Assembly: GCA_905147135.1 (NCBI GenBank)
Contig: LR990053.1
Span: 10,862,501-10,926,500 of the forward strand
Length of the DNA stretch: 64,000 nucleotides
Reading direction: 5' to 3'
DNA from: Blastobasis lacticolella
Lineage: Eukaryota; Arthropoda; Insecta; Lepidoptera; Blastobasidae
Shown: piece by piece, positions 46,976 through 58,571 of the stretch
Layout of the letters: each line of letters opens with the position of its first letter
Numbering within the stretch: the first letter of the stretch is position 1
Notes under the pieces: model-generated
What the model was told of the DNA's origin: nothing
What the model saw: the letters and a program-made list of their open reading frames with translations, nothing else
Database searches by the model: none
Program-made: the position numbers and the translations under genes

Positions 46976-48230
46976 TTTTTAATTACGTTCTAACGTACGG
47001 TGACTCTAGTCACCAGTATATAACATAATATGTAGGGGGCCCACTGAATACCAGCGTCGCAGAGACTGTCGTGGCATATGCTGAGTGCGGCCCTATTGCA
47101 CTCTCCATATGGCATTGATTAGAATGGATCTTTTTCCGTCGATTGATATTTCTGTTTTTCTTGTTTTTATTAAATATTATTGAATGTTGTGCCATGTATC
47201 TGAGTGGAATAAATGTGCATTTCTTTACTTTATTTACATGTCGTATTAAAACCAAAAGTGCAGATGTACAAAACTTGAATTGTTGCGTAACACGTACACA
47301 CAACGTTGTGCTTTAAGTCTAGTCTTGCATTCTCTTCTATACTTTGTCTTCAAGTCCAAGTAAACATACGTACATTGTACTCGTATTGTAACGAGATCTC
47401 TCGGAGACATGAGTTATGGCCCTTAGCGTCTAACAAGGGGCGCGATAAAAATAGAATTGCACGGAAGTAGTCGACGTAACGCGATATCAGGTTGCACCTG
47501 GGCGTCCGGAACGTGTGCAGTTTTATTTGTCAGTTATCTGTCACGTTTAGACTATGCTGGTAAATCTGACGTGTGTGTAACTTTATGTATGTGTATGTAA
47601 ACTGTTACATTAGAGAAACAATGTTATGTTTTAGATATACGAGACTTATCTGCTCATTATTCTATGCAGTTAAAACTTTGTGTTTCCACTGGCGTTTGCA
47701 GAGTTCTTGTAACTCTTCTCCTTGGTGGTATTATAAACTATTATGTGGCATAGTGAACTAAATATTTCGTACTATGTTCTCAAAAACGGTTGGATTTTAT
47801 CCAATAAAACGGGTTTACTTTGACGGTGAAATCGATACAAATCGTTTAAGGACACTCAGATGATCACAAAGTATCTAACAAAGTATTCTGAACCTACGGT
47901 TTAAGGTGCGACATGTTTTAGAAAAAATAAACAGAAATCGGTCGAGTGATCGTAGGCCTAGTATAATCTTCAGACGCCTTTAGTATCTCATAAACAAAAC
48001 TATTTTAGTTTTGCGGTATAGGCTAGGTGCAACACGTTTAATGGAACTAGGTTTATGTACGCTTCATTAGAATGTGGGTGGCAAGTTGATTATCAGGGCG
48101 AGGTGAGAAAGGTTAATACAAGCTGAAAGGTGTATCGAGTTTCGGGTAATAAAGATATAGAAACAACCTACTACTACTATAGTCTGTTTCAGAACAAGCT
48201 GAAAAGTAATATGTTTTTTGTTTTTCGCTA
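46976..48230. other. No supported gene
   Basis: 47,030-47,110 is GC-richer and may be repeat-derived; the minus frame there (47,303-47,010) has no domain I can name. Confidence 0.35.
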
Positions 48231-48299
48231 TCGCAATTAAGGGCGATGGCACACAGCGGCTTTTTGTATTCAGGACTCAGGTTGCAAAATATGGCACAT

Positions 48300-48385
48300 G
48301 GTACAAACATGGTATCGATCCAGATGCACCTTTGCATCGATACAATCGCGGTATAGTTGTGCGTTTGTATCGATGCAGGCATGCT
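48300..48385. repeat. ATCGATAC-rich repeat patch
   Basis: GGTATCGATCCAGATGCACC and TGCATCGATACAATCGCGG recur, and a related TTTGCATCGATACCGTCGCG lies at 48,806-48,825, across the hexamer array. Possibly one element split by the array. Confidence 0.45.
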
Positions 48386-48444
48386 ACAGAACTTGTGCAG
48401 TCGTGAAGGAATTTGCAGGTCCAAGATGGACTCGATCGAAACTA

Positions 48445-48738
48445 TCAGGACTAGGACCTGGACCTGGATCTGGTTTATGTCGTGGTCTTGGTACTGGTCT
48501 AGGATCTGAACCAAAACCAGGACCTGGACCTTAGTCCTGGACCAATATTTGGCCCTGGACCTAGATTCGGACCTGGTCTGGATCCTGAACCTTGTTCTGG
48601 ACATGTGTTGAGCATGAGCCTGGGCTTGGGCCTAATCTTTGACCTGGGTTAAATATGAACCTCATATTGGTCCTAAGCTTGGACCTGACCCTATATTTGG
48701 ATCTGGATTTGGGACTTGTTCCTGAATCTAATCCAGAA
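48445..48738 (+). repeat. Second degenerate hexamer array (GGACCT type)
   Basis: Same 6-bp period and words (GGACCTGGACCTGGATCTGG) as 37,691-38,133, but more diverged toward its right side. Confidence 0.82.
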
Positions 48739-48742
48739 TTTT

Positions 48743-48788
48743 GATCTTAACGGGTCTCGAAATGACTATTTCGGGACCCGTTAAGATC
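48743..48788. repeat. Long hairpin, 21-bp arms
   Basis: Arm GATCTTAACGGGTCTCGAAA plus T pairs with the reverse copy after a 4-nt loop (GACT), one mismatch. It borders the hexamer array. Confidence 0.9.
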
Positions 48789-48829
48789 CACCGAGCTGTC
48801 GCGCATTTGCATCGATACCGTCGCGGCGC

Positions 48830-49495
48830 TGTATCAATGCGACTAAAGATGTATCCAAACACAGCGCGCAATGTGCGTGGCACTTGGGCGCGGCATTCGC
48901 AGCACACAAAATACGCGAGCTATGTTTGCGCGGCAATCGTCTAATCACGTTTGCCGCGCTATAACTGATTACACCTTAATGGGCCGGTCTATACGATTGT
49001 GTCGCTATCTCTATAAGGTAGATTTTAGAGTACCGTTAGTTTTACCTGTGTGTTTATAAAAGAAAATATGCCCTAGCTAAGTAAGTACAGCAAACGATGC
49101 CTTCGTGTTATGTTTGCTAGTAAATGAATAGATCTTTGTCTATGGTCAGTTGCCATCTCCAAGTTTAACTCAAGTGTTTCTCTTTCAAGTCTGTGGATTT
49201 CGTCTTTGCAGTCCGCTTACCATTGAGCCGGATTAAACCATCCGGTTACTAACCCTACCTCTAGGTCATATCTATAACTCCCGCCAAGAAACAATATTTG
49301 CATTGTTGTGGTCCACTTTGTGGGATAAGATATCTAGTACACTGAGTCCTCACATATTACTTGAAAACTTTGTGCATAAATCCTAGATTTAGTTATAGGC
49401 GACACTTATCGCTCGGGTTTGAAATTAAATGTTAATTTCTATTTCGAGGGAATTAAGTTTTCATAGACTCATGCAAAGCTACAGTCTAGTTGTAA
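48830..49495. other. Intergenic, nothing recognised
   Basis: 48,850-48,960 is CG-rich (GCGCGCAATGTGCGTGGCAC). No exon recognised. Confidence 0.4.
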
Positions 49496-49500
49496 AAAAA

Positions 49501-49643
49501 CATCTTGGCGTCAATATCTCGGTTTGAGCTATCGCGAGGGCCCGGGGTCCGCCTCGACCATTATCAAAGATTTGGCAGATTAGCTAATTAAAGTACAGCC
49601 ATTGCCATCTGACCTTGGTGACCTTAGCAGGGCAACGCGACCG
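49501..49643 (-). mobile_element. SINE family 1, tail part
   Basis: CATCTTGGCGTCAATATCTC, GGGCCCGGGGTCCGCCTCGA and GCCATTGCCATCTGACC. Truncated at the 5' side. Confidence 0.82.
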
Positions 49644-49644
49644 A

Positions 49645-50425
49645 AAGCTAGAGTAAAGTGTTTATTTTTACTTATAACTTTTAAAATCTCTTTGATATGT
49701 TGTTAAATTAAAATGTGATAAAATGTGAATTACGGACAAAGGCTTTTTGGGCGAGGCACGTACGTTAGATAAAAGAGATTTATATTTTACCATAGGTAAA
49801 TTTTTTCACAAAGTATGAGAGTTACAATAATTTGTTACATTTTGATACCTTGCGTTATATTATTGCAATTTTCCTTGGGATCTCAAATTTTTAAACGAAA
49901 TAAAATAGGCTATTTTACTCGCTGATAACGTAGCTCACTATAGCTGAAACAATTTAAAATTGGTTAATTTTTCATTTATCCGTTTCAAACAAAACGACAA
50001 CAATCCAATCTCTTTATAATATTAGTACAGAGTACAGTATTCATAAACAATATAATTTATGTTTACGTTACAGTTTATGAATACAGGTATAATTCACAAT
50101 TCCTAATTCAGCATTCCCTTCAAATCACGAGCAGATAACGAGTATACGCAACTGACACATCTCACCCAATCCGTGATTGGATTAGAGGATTAGACTTTAC
50201 AACTGTCCTTCAATTAGATGTCAGGAGCTGCCATCCGTGAATACCAATTGCGGTTAGATTGCTATTTAGTAAATTAGTCGTGTGCACATCTCGAAGCCGT
50301 GCTGAAAGCTGCCGTGTTTTAATACTGTATTAGACGCTCGGGCTACACCTGCCTCTAATTTACATACTAAATGGTCCTAGATAGTATTGCGAAACGAACT
50401 AGCGAGATCACCAGTGTCGCTAATG
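49645..50425. other. Intergenic, nothing recognised
   Basis: AT-rich with no gene. Confidence 0.4.
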
Positions 50426-50435
50426 TTTAACTTCT

Positions 50436-50530
50436 TTGCCTCCTGGTGTGTTCTCCGAACAATATAACCTGGACTCCTTCAAGGCCAGTGTGAGTACGCT
50501 GTTTTCAGACTGGCCGTATCAGGTGGCATG
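50436..50530 (+). mobile_element. LINE C-terminus fragment
   Basis: Reads PPGVFSEQYNLDSFKASVST, then LFSDWPYQVAW and a stop. The F-x-x-x-YNL-x-x-FK pattern is a reverse transcriptase tail of yet another LINE lineage. Confidence 0.5.
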
Positions 50531-50606
50531 GTAGTCAAATGCCTGCATAGTATATATAAAAATGAAGATTTCTAGTAGTTTTTGACCTTGTATAAAAATT
50601 AAATAT

Positions 50607-51050
50607 CATCTTGGCGTTAATGCTCCGGTTGCCCGGATGCTTTCCCTCGCCGTTACAGCATCGGTTAGCATTCAACAAATGTACATAACTCAGAAAAGAG
50701 CCATAAGTACATTTCCGCGGTGGGATTCAAACCGGGTAGAGCTCGTCTAGTCTAAAATGACGCGCCCCACTACTTAGTTAGTTGATTTCGATGTGTGAGT
50801 GCAAATATTAATAACGACACTTCATCTGTGTGGGAGCGTCGACTGCTCCAATCGAACGACGCGAGCTCCTACGTTGGTGTCTCAAGGCAACTGAATGACC
50901 AATTACAACGGCATTTGTATATGTATTGCGTCCATATTTTAAACTTGCTTGTGTGCGTTAATGCGATAGTGGAGCGATGCGATTTTAGATTAGACGAGCT
51001 CTTCCTCTCGCTTACGTGTCGGATACCTTAACCACCAGGCCGCCGACACT
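50607..51050 (-). mobile_element. SINE family 1, internally deleted and split by a MITE
   Basis: Tail CATCTTGGCGTTAATGCTCC jumps straight to GATGCTTTCCCTCGCCG (middle lost). The tRNA head is then cut at ACCGGGTA by a 263-bp insertion and resumes TTCCTCTCGCTTACGTGTCG and GGCCGCCGACAC. Confidence 0.88.
50739..51001. mobile_element. MITE inserted in a SINE
   Basis: Left end GAGCTCGTCTAGTCTAAAAT pairs with the reverse complement of the right end GAGCTCGTCTAATCTAAAAT (one mismatch over 20, weaker pairing beyond). 263 bp, no transposase. TA stands at the left border and TT at the right, so a TA target (Tc1/mariner-like) is possible. Confidence 0.8.
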
Positions 51051-51354
51051 CCTAGTTTTAGAGCTTGTATACTGGATGTTTTTGCATTACGCAATAACGC
51101 AGTTTCTTACGATAACAGCCGCTATATACCGGCCATAACACAGCGGCGAATGACGTCACTTAAACGTTGACTATGAAAAAAAATGGCGCGGTTTCTCTGA
51201 AAGCACCGCTTCGTATTGTGTCTGTAGTTAACATTTTAGTGAAATCGTTTACTCTATACTCGTTCATTCTAGGTAATAATCTTTGAAAATGCCAATGTTC
51301 ACTTTGTCAAAGTCAAAGCTTTTTATTGCCAGAACGTAGTAACAATCAAGGTAA

Positions 51355-51545
51355 TAGGACAAATTCACACAGCGCAATCTAGTCCCAAAGTAAGCAAAGC
51401 TTGTGTTATGGGTAGATAACTGATAAACTACTTTTATAAATATATTTTTTTACAATTCATTATTTCAATTTCTGCTCGGCCGGGAATCGAACCAGGACCC
51501 TCTACGTGGCGACCGGCATTTTAACCAACTAATCCACCCAGGTCG
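51355..51545 (-). mobile_element. SINE family 2, near full length
   Basis: CACACAGCGCAATCTAGTCC, then B box GGGAATCGAACCAGG and the head end CCACCCAGGTCGTCGAATG. Confidence 0.87.
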
Positions 51546-53205
51546 TCGAATGACTTGGTCATATGTGCTACTCAATGAGGCATGCAAATAATTATTATTA
51601 TTCAACATATATATTTTTAACAATTTATATTTCCAATTAATTCTCTCAGTCTAAAACAATAATCAACAATTTTGTAACCCAATATTTTGAAGTGCTCGAT
51701 ATTCGTAGCTAGTGCTTCGTAGAATTTGCTACAGTATAACAGATACGCGTAGATGTCCTACGAAACCGCACCGATACCATTAAAACTTGGGACCTTACTG
51801 AATTTTGTTATTTACTCCAAATGCCGATCTGCTAAGTTTTGCACTGCAGAACCAAGTATAATAGAATAAGTAACTCAATTCCACTCATTTCAGGCACCGG
51901 AGATGGAGTGCTAGCAAAATGTTTTCTTGTGTAGTATTCATGGAGTCATTTCAAATTTATTTGAATGGAGTGTATGTTTAGGCTGAATCCTAATGTAAAT
52001 ACGTAATCAACATACGCTTGTTAGATATAAGGTATTTTAGTATGTTTTAATTGGTATTAAATATCGTGATTAATAATAATTAATATTTTAAAATACTTTT
52101 GTAAACATTTTACCAACTCCAAAACGAAGTGTGGTGATTTCTGAACGATTGTCTGTCATTTATCAGTTAAGTACTGTTTATGAGAAACTTCCTTAATTAA
52201 TTATGTAATAAATTTATAATAATGTTAAAAGTATAGTAATACATTAAATTAACATCTAATCAATCTATCAGTAAATTTAGGAGATCGGAAATGAGAATAG
52301 AAATAACATTTCCGGCTAGAAGGTAGTATAGAGGTCCAGTCAAAAGACTGGGAGGGACTTTTGCTCCAGAGCCGGCACAGAGTTAAGTACAAACTTGCAT
52401 TGTATAATTGTTGCTTTATATTTTGTATTGGTTTTATTTATTTATATAATTGTTTATTTATTGAATCGTACGTAATACCACTGTCCTGTTTTTAAAGGAT
52501 AAATATTTAATTATGTGATCAATAATTGTGTCATAACATTTGGTGAGAATTTTGTATAAATGTGGTTTATGGTACTTTGTTTATTTTATAAAATCTCGTT
52601 TAATTCAGCTAATGTTGTTTAAATAAATACCTCATTTTATAATGGATTACATTGCTTATTACAATATACCTAATATCTTAAAAACATGTTTTCGTTTGAT
52701 TAAATAATGTCACTGGAATCATACGTTATTCTTGATAATATATTTTCTAATAAACTCCTACACAAATATCAGCCTTAGATACTTCATCATCTGAACGACC
52801 AGTCCCGGCTTCTGCCAGGGTCTGGTTACCAAGGATTACTCCTCCACTTCGCCCAGTCTCTTAAATACTTTATAACCTATGTACTTACAGTACGCACTAC
52901 CTCCAAGAACTTTATGTTACATGACATTGATATCTATTTATTAATATTTACTTATTTACTTAATTTAGCGTTGTCCATATATTTCACTGGGGTTTTGGAT
53001 ACATACTCACACTCTGTTATTATTCTGTAGCTTAATGACTAAAATAAAGGTTTTTACTAATAAAAGACACTAGTTATAATTAGGACATTTATTAAAGCTG
53101 ACACGCTTAATGTTTTATTAATAAGCGTTTTATAAGCATCTTTGTACTTTCACACTATGAAAATGAAGCTGAGTTCATAGTAAAAATTGTGAAAAGAGCA
53201 TTATA
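51546..53205. other. AT-rich stretch without a gene
   Basis: No coding pattern. 52,310-52,390 (GAGGTCCAGTCAAAAGACTG) is slightly GC-richer and unassigned. Confidence 0.4.
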
Positions 53206-53206
53206 A

Positions 53207-53345
53207 TCCATCATCATCATCACAGCCCATAACAATCCACTTACTGCAGGACTTATGGCCTCTCCCACGACAGGGAAGGTTAATGCCATAATGTCCATGC
53301 TTGGCAGGCGGGTTGGAGATTACAGTATTCCAAATATAAGAATAG
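53207..53345 (-). mobile_element. RTE-like short retroposon (family 3), 3' part
   Basis: CATCATCATCATCACAGCCC, TGCAGGACTTATGGCCTCTC and TGGCAGGCGGGTTGGAGAT. Confidence 0.82.
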
Positions 53346-53504
53346 ATAAAGGCCTATTTTTCAGGCGATGGCGATCGTTTACCATACGACTCATACCTTA
53401 AAATTATTTAGTTAAAGAAAGCAATAAGTATTTCTATAGTTAGGATGTTTCCAAGTTTTTCGAATAACGTAACTCGTAAAATGCTTTTTGCTTTATTTTA
53501 GTCC

Positions 53505-53680
53505 TATTAATATTATAAATACGAAAGTTGGTAAAGATTTTTGGATGTGTTACTTCTTCACGTGTGATTTAGATGAAATTTGCCAGAAATCTAGCTCAAA
53601 GCCTAGACTAGCACATAGGTTATAATTTATCCCGAAATTAAATATGGATCCCATGGCATCGAATCCGGAACGTTACAACT
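53505..53680 (+). mobile_element. Lepidopteran dispersed repeat (nonautonomous)
   Basis: TATTAATATTATAAATACGA, GTTACTTCTTCACG, TAGATGAAATTTGCC, GCACATAGGTTATAATTTAT and CCCATGGCATCGAA match, in order, a repeat I recall as common in Lepidoptera. Class not settled here. Confidence 0.5.
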
Positions 53681-53988
53681 GAATGCAAGAGCAAGTATCT
53701 TTATATATAGCAAAGTTATACAATATTCTACTTCCTTCTAAATATGTCACAGTACGACCAAATTCATCGAGGAAATCTTATAAGGACTCGTGAGGAAGTG
53801 CTTATAAGGACGCAAAGGACTTGGTTCTAGTAAATAATTAGGTGCAATCCGTCGAGGTGAACATCCGCAGGGAAATCAGAAGCACTTCCCGGAATAGAGG
53901 TTGCAAAGCGGAGATACTTTGCTTTGCAGATACAGATAGTGTGAAATCTAAATATTATAGTGGGGAAGAAATAGTTTTAGAGGTGGAA

Positions 53989-54255
53989 CTAATTGCAACA
54001 GAAATTAATATTATTGCAAATGGTAGGTAATACGCTTCTAATCAATATACTAAAAATATAAACCTGTACCTTTGGTGCCTTTTGTTTGAGTGCCCGAAAG
54101 GTCCTACTTTTTGATTTTTCGAATTGTGTTTCGAAAACTGTGCGACCTACGGAAATATAGTCCATGACAAAATTACAGCCTGAAATATTCTCTTCTAATT
54201 TTGCATCACATGCTTTTTCGAATTCTGAACCGTTTACTAGCAAAACACTCTTCAT
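53989..54255 (-). other. Unassigned open frame ending at a donor-like site
   Basis: From the ATG at 54,255 it reads MKSVLLVNGSEFEKACDAKL, then EENISGCNFVMDYISVGRTV, to KQKAPK|GTACAG. Residue make-up is protein-like and a GT donor follows a Lys codon, but no family is recognised and no partner exon was found. Low confidence as a gene. Confidence 0.2.
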
Positions 54256-54371
54256 TGTGGATGTAGGCAAAATACCCTTTTGTTAGGGAATTGTATGAAA
54301 ATTGTAGCGCAAAATGTACATGTATTTTTATGATTCATACTCGTATGTACAAATTATCAATTTTGATTTTC

Positions 54372-54437
54372 ATCATGGTCAAGGCGGACCCCGGGCGCTC
54401 GTGCGCGAGAACACAACCGGGATTAACGCCAAGATGA
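54372..54437 (+). mobile_element. SINE family 1, tail fragment
   Basis: CATCATGGTCAAGGCGGACC, CGTGCGCGAGAACACAACCG and TTAACGCCAAGATGAT. Confidence 0.83.
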
Positions 54438-55139
54438 TTTTATATTTGTTTAATTTTGGATTTTCCTTTTTATTTAAGCTATATGGCCTTTCTTGTTGTC
54501 AAATTTCATGATTGTAGGTTATCGATAAGTACCCTATACGGTATGATAAAGTTGCAAATGCTCATCGATTTTCATTAATGGTACGATTCGTTAACCTTTT
54601 GTATACAAGTTCGATAATGAAACAAAGAAAATTTAAACGACAGTGTTAGTTTTTGAGTACTTTTATTTGTTGAAATAAATAAAATTGCAATATTATTACC
54701 TACAAATACAACATTTTATTGAGATTCAGTCTGCGGCTGGTGGAAACATTTCACAACATTGTGCTCTGCGGTTCATTCGCAATTTCCAATCCCTTTCACG
54801 TTTTCAAGGGCCATTGTTGATTGTTGGTAATTGGAATGCCACAAGAGTTTTTGAAACTATTGATTGAATTGTATTATATTTGTTAAATTGTGACCAGGAA
54901 ATAAATCCTGAGAGAAGCCCAAGAAACAAAGTATTGACATAGTTGAGTCGAATGCGAAATGAAGTAGGTAGGAAAGTAGAGCTTGGTGTCTAAGATGGTG
55001 ATGAAGACTTAAGTCGAAAATAAAAATATAAAAAATAAAATAAGAAAAAAATCCTGTAAATATAATAAATAATCGAATACCTATAGTAACTAAATTTATG
55101 GTAGTATGTTGTAATAAACACGCAATTGCAATTCATTTA
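54438..55139. other. AT-rich, no gene
   Basis: Nothing recognised. Confidence 0.4.
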
Positions 55140-55141
55140 CA

Positions 55142-55815
55142 AAAAACCTGCCAAGTGCGAGCCTAACTCGCATACAAAGGGTTCCGTATCATTAAATTCT
55201 TACGCAATATTATTTTGATGCCAGAACAACATGTAGGTAATTCGTCAAATACTATTAAATTTTAAAACTTTGATCCCGACCCACCCGTGGCATATGAAGT
55301 TTTGTGCTAGAATAACTATTTTACGAGGGCTCGGGCTCTATCTTAATCATGATCCAGGATTTGGCCGATCAAGTAATTACAATGGAGCGACTGCCATCTG
55401 ACCTCCGTAGGCCTGCTACCAGGGGAACCTAACCAGATTGGATCATGTTTACACATTCAGTCGCCTGAATGTGCAGGTTTCATCACGATGTTTTCCCTCA
55501 ACGTCAGAGCATCGTTTAGTATTCAACTAATATACGTAACTCAGAAAAGAGTCATTTGTACATGGCCGCAGAGGAATTCGAACCCGGTACCTCTCGCTTG
55601 CGGGGTCCATCACGATCGCACTCGCTCTTTTTAAATTTTTATTACTTTTTGCTATAGCGGCCATAGAACCAAATATTCTGTGATAATTTCAAGTAACGGG
55701 TCATTATGGTCCCGAAGTTATACAAGCCTGTGACAGACAGGCCTCAGAGGCTTAGTAATTATTAAGTACATCCTTATTGTAATATCCTTTTTTACCGTTC
55801 GAATACGGAACCCTA
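55142..55815. mobile_element. Lepidopteran repeat with GGGTTCCGTA ends, split by a SINE
   Basis: Left part CCAAGTGCGAGCCTAACTCG then GGGTTCCGTATCATTA; right part GGTCCCGAAGTTATACAAGC, CTGTGACAGACAGGC and ATACGGAACCCTAA. GGGTTCCGTAT and ATACGGAACCC are inverted partners. I recall this repeat as one of the most common in Lepidoptera. The SINE at 55,325-55,606 lies inside. Confidence 0.75.
55325..55606 (-). mobile_element. SINE family 1, inserted in another repeat
   Basis: CAGGATTTGGCCGATCAAGT, CGACTGCCATCTGACCTCC, CATCACGATGTTTTCCCTC and B box GAATTCGAACCCGGTACC. Both ends slightly truncated. Confidence 0.88.
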
Positions 55816-56177
55816 ATGAGTAACATCATAGTTGTTTGGCAACGCTTTAACGCCACTAAAACTTGTTTACAAGCAATTTGTGTCACGCATGCTACATTAA
55901 CGTGTTCATATACAATTTACAACATGAAGCAGTAATGACCTTGATATTACCACAATTTACAAATTACTAGCGACTTGCCTTTCACTTTGAACGATCACCC
56001 GCTGGGCTGAGCTGAAGTTTGTCTGAAAATTCCATCAAAATGGCTTTAGCCGTTATCGAGCTCATACAGCTCTTAGGCAGATACAGGGTGGGGCAACAGG
56101 AGCAATAAATTTAAACGCAGACTCCGCAGAGTATCCGATGTTACCTAGAAATGATTCTAATGCTCCAATGAAATATT

Positions 56178-56217
56178 ATTTATTGATTATGGATTGTAAA
56201 ATCCATAATCAATAAAT
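56178..56217. repeat. Perfect hairpin, 17-bp arms
   Basis: Arms ATTTATTGATTATGGAT and ATCCATAATCAATAAAT around a 6-nt loop (TGTAAA). Confidence 0.95.
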
Positions 56218-57244
56218 TTCGTCATCGCGAAATTGTCGTTAGGTGTCTTAATACTGGGCATTTCCTTCATACTGGGGCGACGTAAACGTTTGTAATGTCA
56301 ATGTCAAGTATACCGACTGGACACGATGGTATGCAGTACATTACTGGCTCGATGTTTTTAACCAATTAAGTAAAAATACGAAAAAAAAACCACAATCAAA
56401 AATTTATTGTATTACAGAAACAAAACTACACAAGGATGAAAAATGTATAAAGTTACCGCCCGAACTCGGCAGACGAAATTACTGCCATTGTAAATTCATG
56501 TTGCTTTCAAGTTCATACACTTTCCGCTGAGTTCCAGCTTGAACCAGATTTACAGCGAATTGTTCTCTAGAGAGAGCTAATTTAATTTTTCATCGCTAAC
56601 CTCTTTGAAGGACACCGTCTCTAGGCTCGCATAAATTTCCAATTCCATCCATTTTAATGCATTTCCACTTCAGAACTTCAGCTTTGATTTAATTAGTGAA
56701 TGTTTTCTCGAGTCATCCTCTTTCAATTTTTAAGACCATTACTGATTTGATCAGTGGTGGGCAGGTTTTAAAATTTCGCTCTATTGAGCTATATGCCGAT
56801 CACTCGTATTCGCTTGCAAAGTATATCGAAGATTCAAACAGGCGCGTGCTGGCGGCCTTTTGAACCGCTTGCATCTATGCTATAGTTGCGAGCGAGCTAT
56901 TCTATTCTAACGCCTGTCTTTTCTATCTCTAGGAACTTACCGTACGTCAATATTATATTGATTTAATGATATTCTATTTATATTTTATTTTCTAAGTAAT
57001 AATTCACGCTCTATAGCATTTTGCTAGCCGCAGTGGCTTTAATTAATATAAGTATATATTTTTTCTAATCCTTGGTGACTTTTATAGAGCTCATAAAATT
57101 GAATCTCATCACATGACATAGCGCTTAAGCAAATTGTCTACTGCATGACTTACAAGAGGTCGCAGTAAGGTTCTTAGTTATATGGTAATACACGCTATTA
57201 GTTTTAAATACTTTGTAAGAGAAAGAGAGTTGAGCTGCATTGAG

Positions 57245-57330
57245 GGAAAGACGAGCTGAGCCAAGCCGAGCTACGTTAAGCTGAGCCAAGCTGATCCAAG
57301 CTGAGCTGGTAGAAATGCTGAGCTGTACTG
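57245..57330. repeat. Degenerate decamer repeats (AAGCTGAGCC)
   Basis: GAGCTGAGCCAAGCCGAGCT and AAGCTGAGCCAAGCTGATCC, about seven units. Confidence 0.75.
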
Positions 57331-58043
57331 TTTAAAAGCTGTCCTGTGCCATAAAATCGATAATATTAGATAAAGAAGTTTTGTGTTGATTTATTTGAGG
57401 GGTTATGTGGGTAAACATTATGTTTGACTATTTTTCTTTAAAATAGCGGCTATCGTATTGCGGAGACGCAGGGGAGCTCGGTTAGGTTGGTGATAGAGAT
57501 ATCGATCTATATTCTCGTCCTGATGAAGTTGTGATAAAATAATAAATCGATTTCCGAGGTTCACGTTGTGTTAATTATCCCTTCTGTTTACAACTTATTC
57601 TATCAGCTATCATACAATACGAAGCTCATTTAAAATGGGTACGCGTGCAAAAACGAAGTCGCAGATAAAGTTAGTTCTTAATATTTCCTCATGAACATTA
57701 TATTTATTAAAAGTATTTAACGTAAATGAATACAGTCTAATCCAATTAACAGTTATCTCAAAGTTAAATTTAAGTAAAGCGTATCATATTCTCGGAAGGT
57801 TCTCTGTTCAAAGTCAAATATAACAAGTCGCCTTGGAGACGGCTTAGAATTTCCCCATCAAGTTTAATCCTGTGTTGAAACGCCTCTAGATTTCAATACA
57901 TCGTGAGCAGTTATTAAGGTATAAATTAAACTTTAACGTAGACACAAACAACGGGGCCATAAATTTTGAGAAATTGTCGAGAATTATTCCCTATGTCTTC
58001 AAGTTTGGGAGGAAAGTCGGCGACACAATGCTTGGTTTAAACT

Positions 58044-58292
58044 TACTTTGGAGTGGTATTAAATATTTGGGATTCAGCATAAGCATTGCATTTATTTATT
58101 CTTGTCTGGTGTAATACCCTAACGGCCAGTTACTCGTACGTTAATTTATTGTTAATCATCAAATAAAAAACGCTATCCTTATAGACAGTGAGTTGTAGAC
58201 AGAGACGGAAAGAGTTTTAATCGATGATTAACATTGGCAAGCGTTTCAGAAACTGGGCGTAAGTAGTTATAATATGGCTAGTAGGTACATTA
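58044..58292. repeat. Repeat A (249 bp), first copy
   Basis: From TACTTTGGAGTGGTATTAAA to AGGTACATTA. About 95% identical by eye to 58,572-58,820 and of equal length. Confidence 0.95.
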
Positions 58293-58312
58293 AAATTCAA
58301 TTGCAATGTTAT

Positions 58313-58571
58313 AATACTGCTGTAAATTATCCACTTAAATAAATAATTTCCATAACCAAATAAGATAAGTCAGTCTGTACAGATTTTTACGTATAATTTT
58401 ATGTTTTCGTTTTAACACTTCGGATACGCAGCTCTGTAAAAGGGGGACAACAGGAGTTTTTACTCCTGTTTTAATGAAGATCCGTTTTTATTCAACGAGA
58501 TAAGAGGTTTATGAAGTCTGGAGCGGTTAATATCGCTTATTAATTTCCTAAGGGTAAAATATTGCATAGCA
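58313..58571. repeat. Repeat B (259 bp), first copy
   Basis: From AATACTGCTGTAAATTATCC to ATTGCATAGCA. It joins repeat A' without a gap. Recurs at 61,851-62,199. Confidence 0.95.

Larger units (their letters stand above)
55816..58043. other. No supported gene
   Basis: AT-rich. Contains the 56,178 hairpin and the 57,245 decamer repeats listed separately. Confidence 0.4.
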
